A stretch of DNA of 64,000 nucleotides from Candidatus Vagococcus giribetii (GTDB lineage: Bacteria > Bacillota > Bacilli > Lactobacillales > Vagococcaceae): assembly GCF_017316185.1 (NCBI RefSeq), contig NZ_JAFLVX010000018.1, positions 1 to 64,000 of the forward strand. Reading direction: 5' to 3'. Both the position numbers and the translations under genes were made by a program. Every line of letters begins with the position of its first letter. Position 1 is the stretch's first letter. Shown here one piece after another: positions 32,998 to 45,954 of the stretch. The notes below the pieces were generated by a model that saw nothing but the letters and a program-made list of their open reading frames with translations, was not told the origin of the DNA and did no database searches.

Positions 32998-34032
32998 ATG
33001 ATTATTATTATGGAGCAAGGTGCCACAAAAGAACAAGTAGAAGCAGTTATCAAACGTGTAAAAGAAGTAGGATTAGAAGTTCATCTAAGTGAAGGAAAAG
33101 ACCAAACGGTGATTGGCTTAGTTGGAGACACTGAAAAAATGATTGATGTGCCGTTTAGAGGGTTTGATGGTGTTGCCGATACGGTAAAAGTAACGAGTAC
33201 TTATAAATTAACGTCTCGTCAGTTCCATCCAGTAGATACAGTCGTTGATGTAGATGGCTTAAAAATTGGTGGCGAGGAGGCTTTTGTGACAATGGCTGGA
33301 CCTTGTTCGATTGAAGGGTTGGATCAAATAATGGAGTGTGCTCGAATCGCTAAAGCTGGTGGAGCCACTGTATTACGTGGAGGGGCTTTTAAACCAAGAA
33401 CATCTCCTTACGCATTTCAAGGTTTAGAAGAAGAAGGTCTGAAATACATTCGTGAAGCAGCAGACAAGTTTGATATGAAAGTTATTACAGAAGTAATGGA
33501 TGAAGCGAATTTAGAATTAGTGGCTAAATACACTGATATTTTACAAATTGGTGCACGAAATATGCAAAACTTTAAGCTTCTTCAAGCAGTTGGAAAAACT
33601 GGAATGCCAGTGGCTTTAAAACGAGGCATCTCAGGCACTATTGATGAGTGGTTAAATGCGGCAGAATACATTGCAGCAAGTGGTAATCAAAAAGTCATCT
33701 TTGTAGAACGAGGTATTAGAACATACGAAACAGCGACGCGAAACACATTGGATTTAAGTGCAGTTCCTGTTATTCAAAAATTAAGCCATTTCCCAATTAT
33801 TGTGGATCCAAGTCACGGAGTGGGTGTCTGGGATTACGTGACACCAATGGCAGTAGCAGGTGTTGCTAGTGGCGCATCTGGCATGATCGTTGAAATCCAT
33901 CCAGAACCTAATAAAGCATGGTCAGATGGCCAACAAAGTCTAAATGAAAAACGTTACCTGAATATGATGGAACAAATTCACGTGATGGAAAAAGCCATGA
34001 AAGAAGTCAAACTAATTAGAGAAAAGATTTAA
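32998..34032 (+). CDS. aroF: 3-deoxy-7-phosphoheptulonate (DAHP) synthase, type I-beta with ferredoxin-like domain
   Basis: 344 residues. Condenses phosphoenolpyruvate and erythrose 4-phosphate, the committed step of the shikimate pathway. Residues 1 to about 75 form the ferredoxin-like regulatory domain seen in Thermotoga-type enzymes; the barrel follows with [42 protein letters not shown] and VDPSHGVG. In the Thermotoga enzyme that domain mediates tyrosine inhibition, so feedback is likely here. No chorismate mutase domain is attached. AAGGAG precedes ATG 32998. Confidence 0.93.
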   Translation: MIIIMEQGATKEQVEAVIKRVKEVGLEVHLSEGKDQTVIGLVGDTEKMIDVPFRGFDGVADTVKVTSTYKLTSRQFHPVDTVVDVDGLKIGGEEAFVTMAGPCSIEGLDQIMECARIAKAGGATVLRGGAFKPRTSPYAFQGLEEEGLKYIREAADKFDMKVITEVMDEANLELVAKYTDILQIGARNMQNFKLLQAVGKTGMPVALKRGISGTIDEWLNAAEYIAASGNQKVIFVERGIRTYETATRNTLDLSAVPVIQKLSHFPIIVDPSHGVGVWDYVTPMAVAGVASGASGMIVEIHPEPNKAWSDGQQSLNEKRYLNMMEQIHVMEKAMKEVKLIREKI

Positions 34033-34044
34033 GGAGTGAACAAG

Positions 34045-35112
34045 ATGCAACTACAAGTTAAATTACCAGATAACGCTTATGAGTTAGTCATCGAAAAAAA
34101 TCGTTTATCTCAAGTAGGAGATTGGGTTGCTAGTCTTTGGGATAATCGACAAATCGTGATTATTTCTGATGAAACAGTCGCTTCTTTATATGGAGAGTCG
34201 GTTCTTAAATCAATTGAAGAAAAAGGGTTTAACACGTCTCTTGTGACGGTTCCACCAGGTGAAGAAAGTAAAAGTTTATTACAAGCTGAAAAGTTATATC
34301 ACTACCTTGCTGAAAAAGGAATGACACGAAAAGATGGCATTATTCTTTTAGGTGGTGGCGTTGTTGGGGATTTAGGTGGATTTGTCGCTTCAACCTATAT
34401 GCGAGGCTTGAGTTTCTTGCAAATCCCAACAACTCTCTTAGCCCAAGTTGATAGTAGTATCGGTGGGAAAACAGCTGTGAATACAAGTCTTGCTAAGAAT
34501 TTAGTGGGAAGTTTTGCGCAACCAGATGGTGTTTTGATTGATCCAATGACATTAGAAACCTTAGAAGACAGACGACTCAGAGAAGGATTGGCAGAAGTTG
34601 TTAAGTCAGCTGCTATTTTAGATAAAGAATTATGGCATTTTTTAAGTGAGATGGCAGATGAATACGAAGCCTTAGAGAATGCAGAAGCTATTATCTATGC
34701 TTGTTGTAATATCAAAAGACAAGTTGTGGAACAAGATGAAAAAGACCATGGTGTACGTTTATTGCTTAATTTTGGACATACCATTGGTCATGCAATTGAA
34801 CAAACACAAGGCTATGGTGTTGTTAGCCACGGAGAAGCAGTTGCTATTGGCATGTGCCAACTGACTAAAGTGGCAGAAGATAAAGGCTTAACTCAAGTCG
34901 GAACTTTAGACAAGTTAGTTCAACTACTTGAGACCTTTCATTTACCAACTGGATTAGAGAATTGGGATGAAGAAAAAATGTATCAAGCTCTAACCCATGA
35001 TAAAAAAACAAGAGGCAACCAAATCAAATTAATTGTATTAAAAGAAATTGGTGAAGCATTTATTGAGACCATTCAATTAGAAGAGATGACAGATTACTTG
35101 TCACGTTCATAA
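34045..35112 (+). CDS. aroB: 3-dehydroquinate synthase
   Basis: 355 residues; converts DAHP to 3-dehydroquinate with NAD and zinc. [19 protein letters not shown] is the nucleotide loop, with [19 protein letters not shown] following; metal ligands lie in [10 protein letters not shown] and [15 protein letters not shown] at 34036 overlaps the AAGGAG site, so ATG 34045 is the start. In-line with aroF (12-base gap). Confidence 0.94.
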   Translation: MQLQVKLPDNAYELVIEKNRLSQVGDWVASLWDNRQIVIISDETVASLYGESVLKSIEEKGFNTSLVTVPPGEESKSLLQAEKLYHYLAEKGMTRKDGIILLGGGVVGDLGGFVASTYMRGLSFLQIPTTLLAQVDSSIGGKTAVNTSLAKNLVGSFAQPDGVLIDPMTLETLEDRRLREGLAEVVKSAAILDKELWHFLSEMADEYEALENAEAIIYACCNIKRQVVEQDEKDHGVRLLLNFGHTIGHAIEQTQGYGVVSHGEAVAIGMCQLTKVAEDKGLTQVGTLDKLVQLLETFHLPTGLENWDEEKMYQALTHDKKTRGNQIKLIVLKEIGEAFIETIQLEEMTDYLSRS

Positions 35113-35134
35113 AAAGGAAAAGAGGAATTTACCC

Positions 35135-36301
35135 ATGAGATATTTAACAGCAGGAGAATCACACGGACCAGAGTTAACAACGATTATTGATGGGTTACCA
35201 GCGGGAATTCCCATTTCGGTTGAACAGATTAATCAGGATTTAAAGAGAAGACAAGGTGGTTATGGTCGAGGAGGCCGTATGTTAATTGAAACAGACACGG
35301 TAGAGATCACCTCAGGCATTAGACATGGCAAAACATTAGGCTCTCCAATTACATTAATCGTTAAAAATGATGATTTTAAAAATTGGGAGACCGTTATGGG
35401 GATTGAACCAGTAGATAAACGAGCGAAAAAAATGCGCCGTTTATCTAAACCAAGACCAGGACATGCTGATTTAGTAGGTGGCATTAAGTATGACCATGAT
35501 GATTTAAGAAATGTGTTAGAGCGTTCTTCTGCAAGAGAAACAGCAATGCGTGTCGCAGTAGGCTCAATTTGTAAACAGTTATTAGCTGCTCTTGAGATAG
35601 ATGTGGCTAGTCACGTGTTAGAAATTGGTGGGGTTCGTGGAAATATCCCGGATAATATGACTGTGAAAGAGATTCAAGAGCGAGCAGAGCAATCTGTGGT
35701 TCGTTGTGTCGATGAAGCCATTGAAGAAGAGATGAAAGCTAAAATAGATCAAACCAAAGCAGATAAAAATACCATTGGTGGCGTTGTTGAAGTTGTTGTT
35801 GGAGGAGTTCCAATTGGACTTGGAAGTCATACCCAGTGGGATGCTAAGTTAGACGGTAAAATTGCTCAAGCAATCGTATCCATCAATGCCTTTAAAGGTG
35901 TGGAATTTGGTGTTGGTTTTGAGGCGGCTCGTTTATACGGTAGTGAAGTAATGGATGAAATTATTTGGAGTAAAGAAGCAGGTTACACGAGAACAAGTAA
36001 TAATTTAGGTGGATTTGAAGGTGGTATGACAAATGGGATGCCTGTCGTGGTTCGTGGTGTGATGAAACCTATTCCAACACTGTACAAACCTCTTCAATCT
36101 GTTGATATTGATACAAAGGAAGTATACAAAGCTAGTGTGGAACGTTCTGATAGTTCAGCTGTTCCAGCTGCAAGTATTGTTGCTGAAGCTATGGTAGCTA
36201 TTGAGATTGCTAAAGCTATGTTAGATAAATTTGAAAGTGATTCTTTCAAAGCGATGCAGATAGAAGTGAAACGTTATCGCGACTATACTCTTAACTATTA
36301 A
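35135..36301 (+). CDS. aroC: Chorismate synthase
   Basis: 388 residues; converts 5-enolpyruvylshikimate 3-phosphate to chorismate using reduced FMN. Start block [23 protein letters not shown], the [12 protein letters not shown] and [13 protein letters not shown] signatures, [11 protein letters not shown], and the closing [15 protein letters not shown]. Typical length for Firmicutes. AAAGAGG precedes ATG 35135. It sits in the middle of the operon, so gene order does not follow reaction order. Confidence 0.96.
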   Translation: MRYLTAGESHGPELTTIIDGLPAGIPISVEQINQDLKRRQGGYGRGGRMLIETDTVEITSGIRHGKTLGSPITLIVKNDDFKNWETVMGIEPVDKRAKKMRRLSKPRPGHADLVGGIKYDHDDLRNVLERSSARETAMRVAVGSICKQLLAALEIDVASHVLEIGGVRGNIPDNMTVKEIQERAEQSVVRCVDEAIEEEMKAKIDQTKADKNTIGGVVEVVVGGVPIGLGSHTQWDAKLDGKIAQAIVSINAFKGVEFGVGFEAARLYGSEVMDEIIWSKEAGYTRTSNNLGGFEGGMTNGMPVVVRGVMKPIPTLYKPLQSVDIDTKEVYKASVERSDSSAVPAASIVAEAMVAIEIAKAMLDKFESDSFKAMQIEVKRYRDYTLNY

Positions 36302-36319
36302 AAAGAGGAGGTCTCGAAT

Positions 36320-39237
<2,918 letters not shown>

Positions 39238-39241
<4 letters not shown>

Positions 39242-40083
39242 AAATAGGATATCTTGGACCAGAAGGCTCATTTACGCATACAGCAACTACTTGTTTTTTT
39301 AGCAATCACTTAGTTGTTCCTTTTCCTTCTATTGTGAGTACTCTAAAAGAATTAGAAGAAGGAGACTTGGATTATGTAGTTGTTCCTATTGAAAATTCAA
39401 TCGAAGGCACTGTGAATCAAACACTAGATTATTTGTATCATCAACTATCTATTCCAGTGCAAGGAGAGATTATTTTACCGATTAAGCAACATCTAATGGT
39501 GAACCGTAAACAAGTCACATCCCTTGAACGACTAGAAGTTATTAAATCCCATCCGCAAGCCTTAGCCCAATCGCAAACTTTTTTAGCTAATCACTTTAAG
39601 AATGTGCCACAAGTGATGACAGAATCCACAACAACAGCTGCACAGTGGATAGCGTCACACCCAGAAGAAAGAGCAGCTTGTGTGGGGCCAAAAGAAGCGG
39701 CAGGGATGTATGATTTAGTGATTGTTCACGACAATATTCAAGATATAGTGACAAATGAGACGAGGTTCTGGATTGTTGGTAAGAATACGTTGCGAGAGAA
39801 CAATTGGCAAAAAAGTGGTGACAGAAAGACCATTGGTGTGTCTTTTCCAGAGAATAAACCTGGAAATTTACATAAAATCTTATCTGTTTTTAGTTGGCGC
39901 GGGATAGATCTAACTAAAATTGAATCAAGACCTTTAAGGACTAAACTAGGTGACTATTACTTTTTGATAGATATGAAACAGGAACAAAAAGAATTAAATC
40001 AAGGGGCCTTAGAAGAAATTAGAGCGTTAGGCGGAGAGATTAAACTATTGGGAGATTATAGCTTTTTTAGAAAAACGCTTTAG
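39238..40083 (+). CDS. pheA: Prephenate dehydratase with ACT domain
   Basis: 281 residues; decarboxylates and dehydrates prephenate to phenylpyruvate. GYLGPEGSFTHTAT at the N-terminus, VVPIENSIEGTVNQTLD, and the catalytic TRFW motif (NETRFWIVG). The ACT domain has ENKPGNLHKILSVFSWRGIDLTKIESRP, the ESRP motif of phenylalanine binding. No chorismate mutase domain is fused, so that enzyme must be encoded elsewhere. Last biosynthetic gene of the operon; no terminator is clear before the LCP gene. Confidence 0.95.
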
Positions 40084-40177
40084 CATAAAAATAGTTAAAG
40101 ATTTGAGCGAAACCATTTCAATACCTTAAAAAATAGTCTATGATGAACAGATAATGATTAAGTAGAGGGTGTAAATA

Positions 40178-41263
40178 ATGTCAAATATGACAAGAATGGA
40201 TCGACATCGCCAAGCGGAAAAAGAAAAAAATGAGAAAAAAAATAAAAAACAGGTAAAAGAACAACTTCAAGGGCCTGTACCAGATAATGATTACAAAAGT
40301 GGTGGTGGTGGAAACATACCACCTAAAGGAACAAAACCACCAAAAGCAAAGAAACCTAAGAAGAAAAGAAAGAAAACACGCATTTTCTTAATGGTTCTAC
40401 TGGTGATTGTTATTCTTTGTACGTTTGGTTATTTTAAAGGCTATATGGCAACCAAAATGGATAAAAATAATCAGCAACCAGATGTAGGAAATTTTGTTGG
40501 TGAAAAATCAACAGACGGCTCAACGAATATTTTATTATTAGGTAGCGACTCAAGAGGTGAAGATCAGGGACGTTCTGACACTATTATGATTGCTCATTAT
40601 GATAAAAAGAATAAACAACCTAAAATTGTTTCTATTATGAGAGATACGTTTGTCCCAATCCCAACAAAAGATGGGGTTGAATACAATAAAATCAATGCGG
40701 CTTATGCTTATGGTGGACCAGAGCTTGTTAGACAAACAATTAAACAAACCTTTGGTATTCCTATTCAGTATTATGCCATTGTTAACTTTGAGTCGTTCCC
40801 TAAAATAGTGGATACGCTCGCTCCTGGTGGACTCAAAATAGATGCTGAAAAAGACTTAGAAGTTGAAGGGACTGTGATTAAAAAAGGGCCTCAAAAAATG
40901 AACGGACATGAAGCCTTGCAGTATGCTCGCTTTAGAAAAGATGAAGAAGGTGACTTTGGTCGTGTTCGTCGTCAACAACAAGTAATGTCAGCTCTTGTAA
41001 GTACTAGTTTAAGTCCGCTTAATGCGTGGCATATTCCAGAAGCTCTAGGAAAAGTTCGTGGCTATACGCAAACAGATATTCCGTTTAGTTTTTACCCATC
41101 AGCAGGAATGAATTATTTATTTAGTTCTCATAAACCGTTAGAAATTCTGACAGTTCCAGTAAAAGATACTTGGACAGACGGTTACTATGACTATGCAGGT
41201 AGTGTCCTTGAAATTGATGAAGGAGCTAATAAAGCTGCGATTAATGAATTTTTTAATAAGTAA
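40178..41263 (+). CDS. LytR-CpsA-Psr (LCP) family cell-wall ligase
   Basis: 361 residues. A long charged cytoplasmic N-terminus (residues 1-70, very lysine-rich), one transmembrane helix (FLMVLLVIVILCTFGYF, about 71-87), and an extracellular LCP domain: ILLLGSDSRGEDQGRSDTIMIAHYD, SIMRDTFVPIP, KINAAYAYGG and ARFRKDEEGDFGRVRRQQQV. LCP enzymes move teichoic acids or polysaccharides from lipid carriers onto peptidoglycan. It follows pheA after 94 bases; co-transcription is possible but not needed for function. Confidence 0.92.
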   Translation: MSNMTRMDRHRQAEKEKNEKKNKKQVKEQLQGPVPDNDYKSGGGGNIPPKGTKPPKAKKPKKKRKKTRIFLMVLLVIVILCTFGYFKGYMATKMDKNNQQPDVGNFVGEKSTDGSTNILLLGSDSRGEDQGRSDTIMIAHYDKKNKQPKIVSIMRDTFVPIPTKDGVEYNKINAAYAYGGPELVRQTIKQTFGIPIQYYAIVNFESFPKIVDTLAPGGLKIDAEKDLEVEGTVIKKGPQKMNGHEALQYARFRKDEEGDFGRVRRQQQVMSALVSTSLSPLNAWHIPEALGKVRGYTQTDIPFSFYPSAGMNYLFSSHKPLEILTVPVKDTWTDGYYDYAGSVLEIDEGANKAAINEFFNK

Positions 41264-41281
41264 GAATTATCTGGCTTTTTC

Positions 41282-41310
41282 TTTACATTGCCAGAAGAGA
41301 ACTCTATAAT
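41282..41310 (+). promoter_or_regulatory. Promoter of degV
   Basis: TTTACA at 41282-41287, 17-base spacer, TATAAT at 41305-41310. Confidence 0.75.
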
Positions 41311-41330
41311 GTAGGTTAGGCATTATAGAG
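41302..41330 (+). promoter_or_regulatory. Palindromic operator candidate over the degV -10 box
   Basis: CTCTATAATG (41302-41311), nine-base spacer, CATTATAGAG (41321-41330): perfect 10-bp arms, the first containing the -10 hexamer. No T run follows, so it is not a terminator of the LCP gene. A repressor binding here would block RNA polymerase. Confidence 0.6.
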
Positions 41331-41359
41331 CCCAAAGAGAAAAGAATTGAGGAAATCGG

Positions 41360-42214
41360 ATGAAAATTGCAGTCGTCACGGATAGCACCGCTTATATCAA
41401 AGAAGACTATCGCACTCGTGAAGATTTATTTATAGTCCCTGTCCCCCTAATTATTGATGATCAAGTGTATTTAGAAGACATTGATATTCACGTGGATGGT
41501 TTTTATGACAAACTAAGACAAGCGAAAAGTTTCCCCAAAACATCTCAACCTGCGATTGGTGAGTTGTTTGAATTATATGATCGTATTGGTAGTCTTGGCT
41601 ATGATGCTGTGATCAGTATTCATATGTCATCAGGAATTTCTGGCTTAGTCCATTCAGTAGCAAGTATAGCAAGTGAAGTCAAATCAATTTCTGTCTATCC
41701 TTTTGATTCGCTATTAACCAGCGGACCAATGGGGAAAATGGTGGAAGTTGCAATGGATATGGCTCAACAAGGTGAAGCTACTCCTGATATGATAGTAAGT
41801 AAATTAACACAGATGAGAGAAAAAGTTGAAGGTTTAATTGTTGTAGATGATTTAAATCATTTAGTACGTGGAGGCCGTTTGAAGAATGGGGCTGCTATTA
41901 TTGGTACCTTATTGAAAATCAAACCCATTCTAATGTTTAAAAACGGTGATATTGTTTTAAGTGAGAAAATTCGTTCACAAAAGAAAGCATTGAAACGTGT
42001 TGAAGACATTGCTTTAAATGAAGTTGCAAGTAAGCCTGATGATAGTACGTTTTATGTGATTCATTGTAACAATTTAGAAACTGCTGAGATTGTTAAACAT
42101 GACTTATTAAAAAAACACAAAGAGTTAGAAGTTATTATTTGTGATTTTGGTCCTGTTATTGGCACTCATTTAGGTGAAAAATCAGTTGCAATTGGTGTTG
42201 CACCAAAAGGATAA
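41360..42214 (+). CDS. DegV-family fatty-acid-binding protein (FakB-like)
   Basis: 284 residues. DegV proteins bind a fatty acid between two domains; FakB members present it to the kinase FakA for phosphorylation. Start block KIAVVTDSTAYI, the conserved FPKTSQPAIGE (usually TSQP), ISIHMSSGISGLVHS and VRGGRLKNGAAIIG. The tail GPVIGTHLGEKSVAIG is standard. It stands alone with a palindrome-controlled promoter and a terminator. Which of several DegV paralogues this is cannot be decided. Confidence 0.9.
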   Translation: MKIAVVTDSTAYIKEDYRTREDLFIVPVPLIIDDQVYLEDIDIHVDGFYDKLRQAKSFPKTSQPAIGELFELYDRIGSLGYDAVISIHMSSGISGLVHSVASIASEVKSISVYPFDSLLTSGPMGKMVEVAMDMAQQGEATPDMIVSKLTQMREKVEGLIVVDDLNHLVRGGRLKNGAAIIGTLLKIKPILMFKNGDIVLSEKIRSQKKALKRVEDIALNEVASKPDDSTFYVIHCNNLETAEIVKHDLLKKHKELEVIICDFGPVIGTHLGEKSVAIGVAPKG

Positions 42215-42220
42215 TTAGAA

Positions 42221-42253
42221 GGCTTAGCAAGTCACTTGTTAAGTCTTTTTTTG
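42221..42253 (+). terminator. Intrinsic terminator after degV
   Basis: GGCTTAGCAAG and CTTGTTAAGTC pair with one mismatch and one wobble around a 3-base loop, followed by seven T residues. Confidence 0.85.
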
Positions 42254-42313
42254 TTTCACCTTTCAAATTTATGATAGAATGAAATCGTAACAAAACAGAA
42301 AGAAGGAAAAGAA

Positions 42314-43426
42314 ATGACTCCAAGTAATTTTCGACCAAGTCGTGTCGTTGTTGATTTAGACGCGATTAGTTACAACGTAAAAGAAGAGATAAACAGATTA
42401 AATAAAAAACAAGAACTCTTTGCAGTCGTAAAGGCAAATGGTTATGGACATGGAGCAGTGGAAGTGGCTCAAATAGCTATTAAAGCAGGGGCAACTGGTC
42501 TTTGTGTGTCTAATCTAGATGAAGCCTTGGAGTTAAGAAAAGCTGGGATAAAGGTCCCTGTCTTAGTGTTGAGTTATGTCTCATTAGCTTATTTACCAAT
42601 CGTTATTGACAATAATATTACTTTAGCTGCTCCAAGCTTAGAATGGCTAGAAGAGCTTGATCAAGTGATTGAAGAACCTGTTAAGATTCACTTGAAAATT
42701 GACTCTGGTATGGGACGCATTGGTTTGTATGGTAAAGAGAGTATGGAAGCCGCTAAAAAAATCTTAGATAATAATGAGTTAATTATTTTTGAAGGTTTGT
42801 TTACTCATTTTGCAACAGCAGATTCTAAGAGTCTAGAGCATTTTAACGTGCAACAAAGCCGCTTTTTGGAAGCTTTAGAAATCTTAGGTGAAGGCGTTAA
42901 ATATATTCACACAGCTAACTCAGCTACAGCTCTTTGGCATGATGCTTGGGAGAGTAATCTAGTTCGCTTTGGAGACGCCATGTATGGGATGAACCCTTCT
43001 GGTAGAGAACTAGAAGAACCTTATCCGCTTAAACAGGCATTAACTCTAGAAACAGAAGTAATTCATATCAAAGAATTAAACAAAGGTGAAAAAGTTGGCT
43101 ATGGTGCCACTTATGAAACAAAAGGAAAAGAGTGGGTTGCCACTTTACCAATCGGCTATGCAGATGGTCTCATTAGACGCTTTCAAGGATACGAAGTAAT
43201 TGTTAATGGCAAGAAATACCCAATAATTGGTCGCGTGTGTATGGATCAATGCATGATTAGATTAGATGAGAAAGTCCCAGTTGGAACAAAAGTAACTATT
43301 TTTGGACAAAATCAGCATGAATTTAATTCAGTCCAATCTGGAGCAGAATATGTGGGAACGATTAATTACGAAGTGACTTGTGGTCTGACGGATCGTTTGC
43401 CTCGTATGTACGTAGGAACTAACTAG
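42314..43426 (+). CDS. alr: Alanine racemase
   Basis: 370 residues; PLP enzyme making D-alanine for peptidoglycan. PLP lysine is Lys40 in AVVKANGYGHGA; the second catalytic residue is the tyrosine in VGYGATYET; RVCMDQCMI and the LDSGMGRIG-type block (KIDSGMGRIGL) are present. AGAAGGAAA precedes ATG 42314. It is directly abutted by the AEC carrier gene (stop TAG followed at once by ATG), suggesting co-transcription. acpS, its frequent neighbour in Firmicutes, is not here. Confidence 0.95.
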   Translation: MTPSNFRPSRVVVDLDAISYNVKEEINRLNKKQELFAVVKANGYGHGAVEVAQIAIKAGATGLCVSNLDEALELRKAGIKVPVLVLSYVSLAYLPIVIDNNITLAAPSLEWLEELDQVIEEPVKIHLKIDSGMGRIGLYGKESMEAAKKILDNNELIIFEGLFTHFATADSKSLEHFNVQQSRFLEALEILGEGVKYIHTANSATALWHDAWESNLVRFGDAMYGMNPSGRELEEPYPLKQALTLETEVIHIKELNKGEKVGYGATYETKGKEWVATLPIGYADGLIRRFQGYEVIVNGKKYPIIGRVCMDQCMIRLDEKVPVGTKVTIFGQNQHEFNSVQSGAEYVGTINYEVTCGLTDRLPRMYVGTN

Positions 43427-44368
43427 ATGATCGCAGCGTATCTAAATATTTTAGTTGTTTTTGCCATTATTCTTTTGAGTTATATCCTAACTTGGAAAAA
43501 ATGGTTTGACAGTCATGTTGCAGATGTCTTTTCAAAATTAGTCTTAAACATCACACTACCTTTAAGCATGTTTCTTAACATGACACAAAAGTTTACTCGC
43601 GAAGAGTTTTTAGAGCTATTTAAGGGTATTGCGTTACCCTTTGTGTCCATACTAATCACATTTGGTATTAGTTTTCTTTACGCCAAACTAACTAAAGTCC
43701 CTATATCAAGGCGTGGATCTTTTATGACCATGTTTACTGCTGCCAATACGATTTTTATGGGACTTCCTGTTAATATGGCTGTTTTTGGCGAAAAGGCGAT
43801 TCCTTATGCCTTGCTTTATTATATTTGTAATACCACATTCTTTTTTACAGTGGGGATTATGTTAATAGCTAAAGATAATCCAGAAATCAAATTAAAAGAG
43901 GCTCATTTTAGTTTTAAGAAATTAGGAAAACAACTAATGTCACCAGCTTTAATGGGGTTTATCGTAGGAATATTATGGTTGTTGACAGGCAAACCTGTAC
44001 CTAAACCGTTATTTGATTTTTCTTCTTATATTGGTGGTATGACTACTGCCTTATCCCTTTTTGTGATTGGAATCATCATTTATGAGACTGGGATTAAAAA
44101 TTTGAAGATGAATAAAGATGTGGCAGGCGTTTTAATTGGAAGGTACTTAATCTCACCACTGGTTGTGTATTTGGTTTCTTTCGTTATACCGGTTCCACCC
44201 TTGATGTTACAAGTATTTATCCTACAGTCAGCTATGCCAGTTCAAAATGCTATGCCCATACTTTCTAGGAGTTATGGAGCAGACGAGGAGTTTGCTACAA
44301 GCTGTTTGACTTACTCTATTTTAAGTTATTTTGTATTTATTTTAGTGATTCTTAAATTGTTTATGTAA
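43427..44368 (+). CDS. AEC-family (auxin efflux carrier-like) transporter
   Basis: 313 residues with about nine or ten hydrophobic segments. The N-terminal NITLPLSMFLNM, the TAANTIFMGLPVNMAVFGEKA block and the C-terminal SAMPVQNAMPILSRSYGADEEFA are typical of AEC carriers such as the malate transporter MleP or YfdV. Substrates in bacteria are organic anions. It immediately follows alr with no spacing. A malate or aspartate link to the asparagine operon is possible but not shown by position. Confidence 0.82.
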   Translation: MIAAYLNILVVFAIILLSYILTWKKWFDSHVADVFSKLVLNITLPLSMFLNMTQKFTREEFLELFKGIALPFVSILITFGISFLYAKLTKVPISRRGSFMTMFTAANTIFMGLPVNMAVFGEKAIPYALLYYICNTTFFFTVGIMLIAKDNPEIKLKEAHFSFKKLGKQLMSPALMGFIVGILWLLTGKPVPKPLFDFSSYIGGMTTALSLFVIGIIIYETGIKNLKMNKDVAGVLIGRYLISPLVVYLVSFVIPVPPLMLQVFILQSAMPVQNAMPILSRSYGADEEFATSCLTYSILSYFVFILVILKLFM

Positions 44369-44372
44369 AGTA

Positions 44373-44381
44373 TGGTATAAT
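44373..44381 (+). promoter_or_regulatory. Extended -10 promoter of the DEAD-box gene
   Basis: TGGTATAAT (TGn-TATAAT) at the end of the AEC gene, 36 bases before the helicase start; no good -35 box, as is normal for extended -10 promoters. Confidence 0.6.
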
Positions 44382-44416
44382 GCCAAAGGACAAAAAAGAA
44401 GAAAGAAGGTGAGAGA

Positions 44417-45763
44417 ATGAATACATTTAATCAATTCAAACTCAAAGAATATATTATTGAAGCCTTAGACGAAAAAGGATTCAAAGAACCAACAGAAGTG
44501 CAAAAGAAATTAATCCCAGTGATTATGAACGGGAAAAACGTAGTCGGCCAATCTCAGACAGGATCAGGGAAAACTCATACGTTCTTACTACCAATGATGG
44601 AAGCTATCGACTCTCAAAAAGACGAAGTTCAAGGAATTATTACAACACCAAGTCGTGAGTTAGCTGAACAAATTTATCAAGCAGCTATCCAAATTGCGAA
44701 ACACTCTCCAGAAGAAATTAGAGTGGCTCAATACGTTGGTGGAACAGACAAACAACGTCAAATGGATAAATTAAAATCAAATCAACCTCACTTAGTTATT
44801 GGAACACCTGGTCGAATTTTAGATTTAATCTCTAGCCAGTCGTTAAAATCACATACAGCAAAATTCTTTGTTGTAGATGAGGCTGATATGACACTTGATA
44901 TGGGATTCTTAGAAGATGTGGATCAAATCGCAGCAACTTTACCTAAGAATTTACAAATGCTTGTTTTTTCAGCAACTATTCCAGTGAAATTACAACCATT
45001 CTTGAAAAAATACATGGATAATCCTGTAGTAGAACACATTAAACCAAGTTCAATTATCTCTGATACAATTGATAACTGGGTGATTTCAACAAAAGGTCAA
45101 GATGTGAACCAATTAGTGTATAAATTACTGACAATTGGTCATCCGTACTTAGTAATGGTATTTGCTAATACCAAACAACGTGTAGACGAAATTGCTACTT
45201 ATTTAAAAGAGCAAGGGTTAAAAGTAGCTACTATCCATGGTGATATTCCTCCTCGTGAACGTAAACGAGTGATGAAAAACATCCAAAACTTAGACTATCA
45301 ATTTGTTGTAGCGACTGACTTAGCAGCTCGTGGTATTGATATTGAAGGTGTTTCTCATGTTATTAATGCGGAAATCCCAACAGATTTAGATTTCTTCATT
45401 CACCGTGTGGGACGTACTGGTCGTAATGGATTAGACGGAACAGCAATTACACTTTACGCACCATCTGATGAAAATCAATTAGCTGAATTAGAAAAATTAG
45501 GCATTGAGTTCCATCCAAAAGCTATCCACGGAGGAGAAATTAAAGATTCTTATCACCGTGATCGTCGTAAAAAACGTGAAAAATCACAACGCCAATTAGA
45601 TACAACTATGATTGGTATGGTTCAAAAGAAAAAGAAAAAAGTAAAACCAGGTTATAAAAAGAAAATCAATGCAGCCATTAGCCATAACGAGAAGAAAAAA
45701 CGTCAATTGGAAAGACGTCAAACTAACCGTACTAATCGTAAAGCTAGAAAAGAAGATTTTTAA
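44417..45763 (+). CDS. cshB: DEAD-box RNA helicase, CshB-like
   Basis: 448 residues. Q motif region FNQFKLKEYIIEALDEKGFKEPTEVQ, Walker A QSQTGSGKTH, DEAD motif VVDEADMTLDMGF, SAT, and the C-terminal RecA domain with ATDLAARGIDIEGVSHVIN and HRVGRTGR. A lysine/arginine-rich tail (about 385-448) would contact RNA. Members of this branch act in ribosome assembly, mRNA decay and cold adaptation. The F-x-LK-x-II opening and basic tail suggest CshB rather than CshA. AGAAGGTGAG precedes ATG 44417. Confidence 0.9.
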   Translation: MNTFNQFKLKEYIIEALDEKGFKEPTEVQKKLIPVIMNGKNVVGQSQTGSGKTHTFLLPMMEAIDSQKDEVQGIITTPSRELAEQIYQAAIQIAKHSPEEIRVAQYVGGTDKQRQMDKLKSNQPHLVIGTPGRILDLISSQSLKSHTAKFFVVDEADMTLDMGFLEDVDQIAATLPKNLQMLVFSATIPVKLQPFLKKYMDNPVVEHIKPSSIISDTIDNWVISTKGQDVNQLVYKLLTIGHPYLVMVFANTKQRVDEIATYLKEQGLKVATIHGDIPPRERKRVMKNIQNLDYQFVVATDLAARGIDIEGVSHVINAEIPTDLDFFIHRVGRTGRNGLDGTAITLYAPSDENQLAELEKLGIEFHPKAIHGGEIKDSYHRDRRKKREKSQRQLDTTMIGMVQKKKKKVKPGYKKKINAAISHNEKKKRQLERRQTNRTNRKARKEDF

Positions 45764-45777
45764 TAGATAGTAAAAAA

Positions 45778-45811
45778 AGAGGCTGACTAAAATGTCAGCC
45801 TCTATTCTTTT
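45778..45811 (+). terminator. Intrinsic terminator after cshB
   Basis: Perfect stem AGAGGCTGAC (45778-45787) with GTCAGCCTCT (45794-45803), then ATTCTTTT; A-rich on the other side, so it can work both ways. Confidence 0.9.
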
Positions 45812-45832
45812 ACCTGAATTTTCTTTATTAGT

Positions 45833-45949
45833 CAGGGGATAAAAAGTCTGCTCTTTCAACAACTTCACAATTAAGATTCAATCGAAAAAGCCGATTGTCC
45901 CTTAATTCCTCCAGTTGCTCAGAGCAAAACGACTTTTGACCCACCCTGT
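45833..45949. repeat. Long imperfect hairpin element, unexplained
   Basis: Nested complementary blocks over about 115 bases: CAGGG/CCCTG at the edges, AAAGTC (45843-45848)/GACTTT (45931-45936), GCTCT (45850-45854)/AGAGC (45921-45925), CAACAACT/AGTTG, AATTAAG/CTTAATT and CAATCG/CGATTG, with small internal loops. The block ends 5 bases from the Rrf2 stop codon. It has no ORF. It may be an intergenic repeat (MITE or REP type) or a structured RNA; the single window cannot tell which. Confidence 0.6.
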
Positions 45950-45954
45950 TTGCG

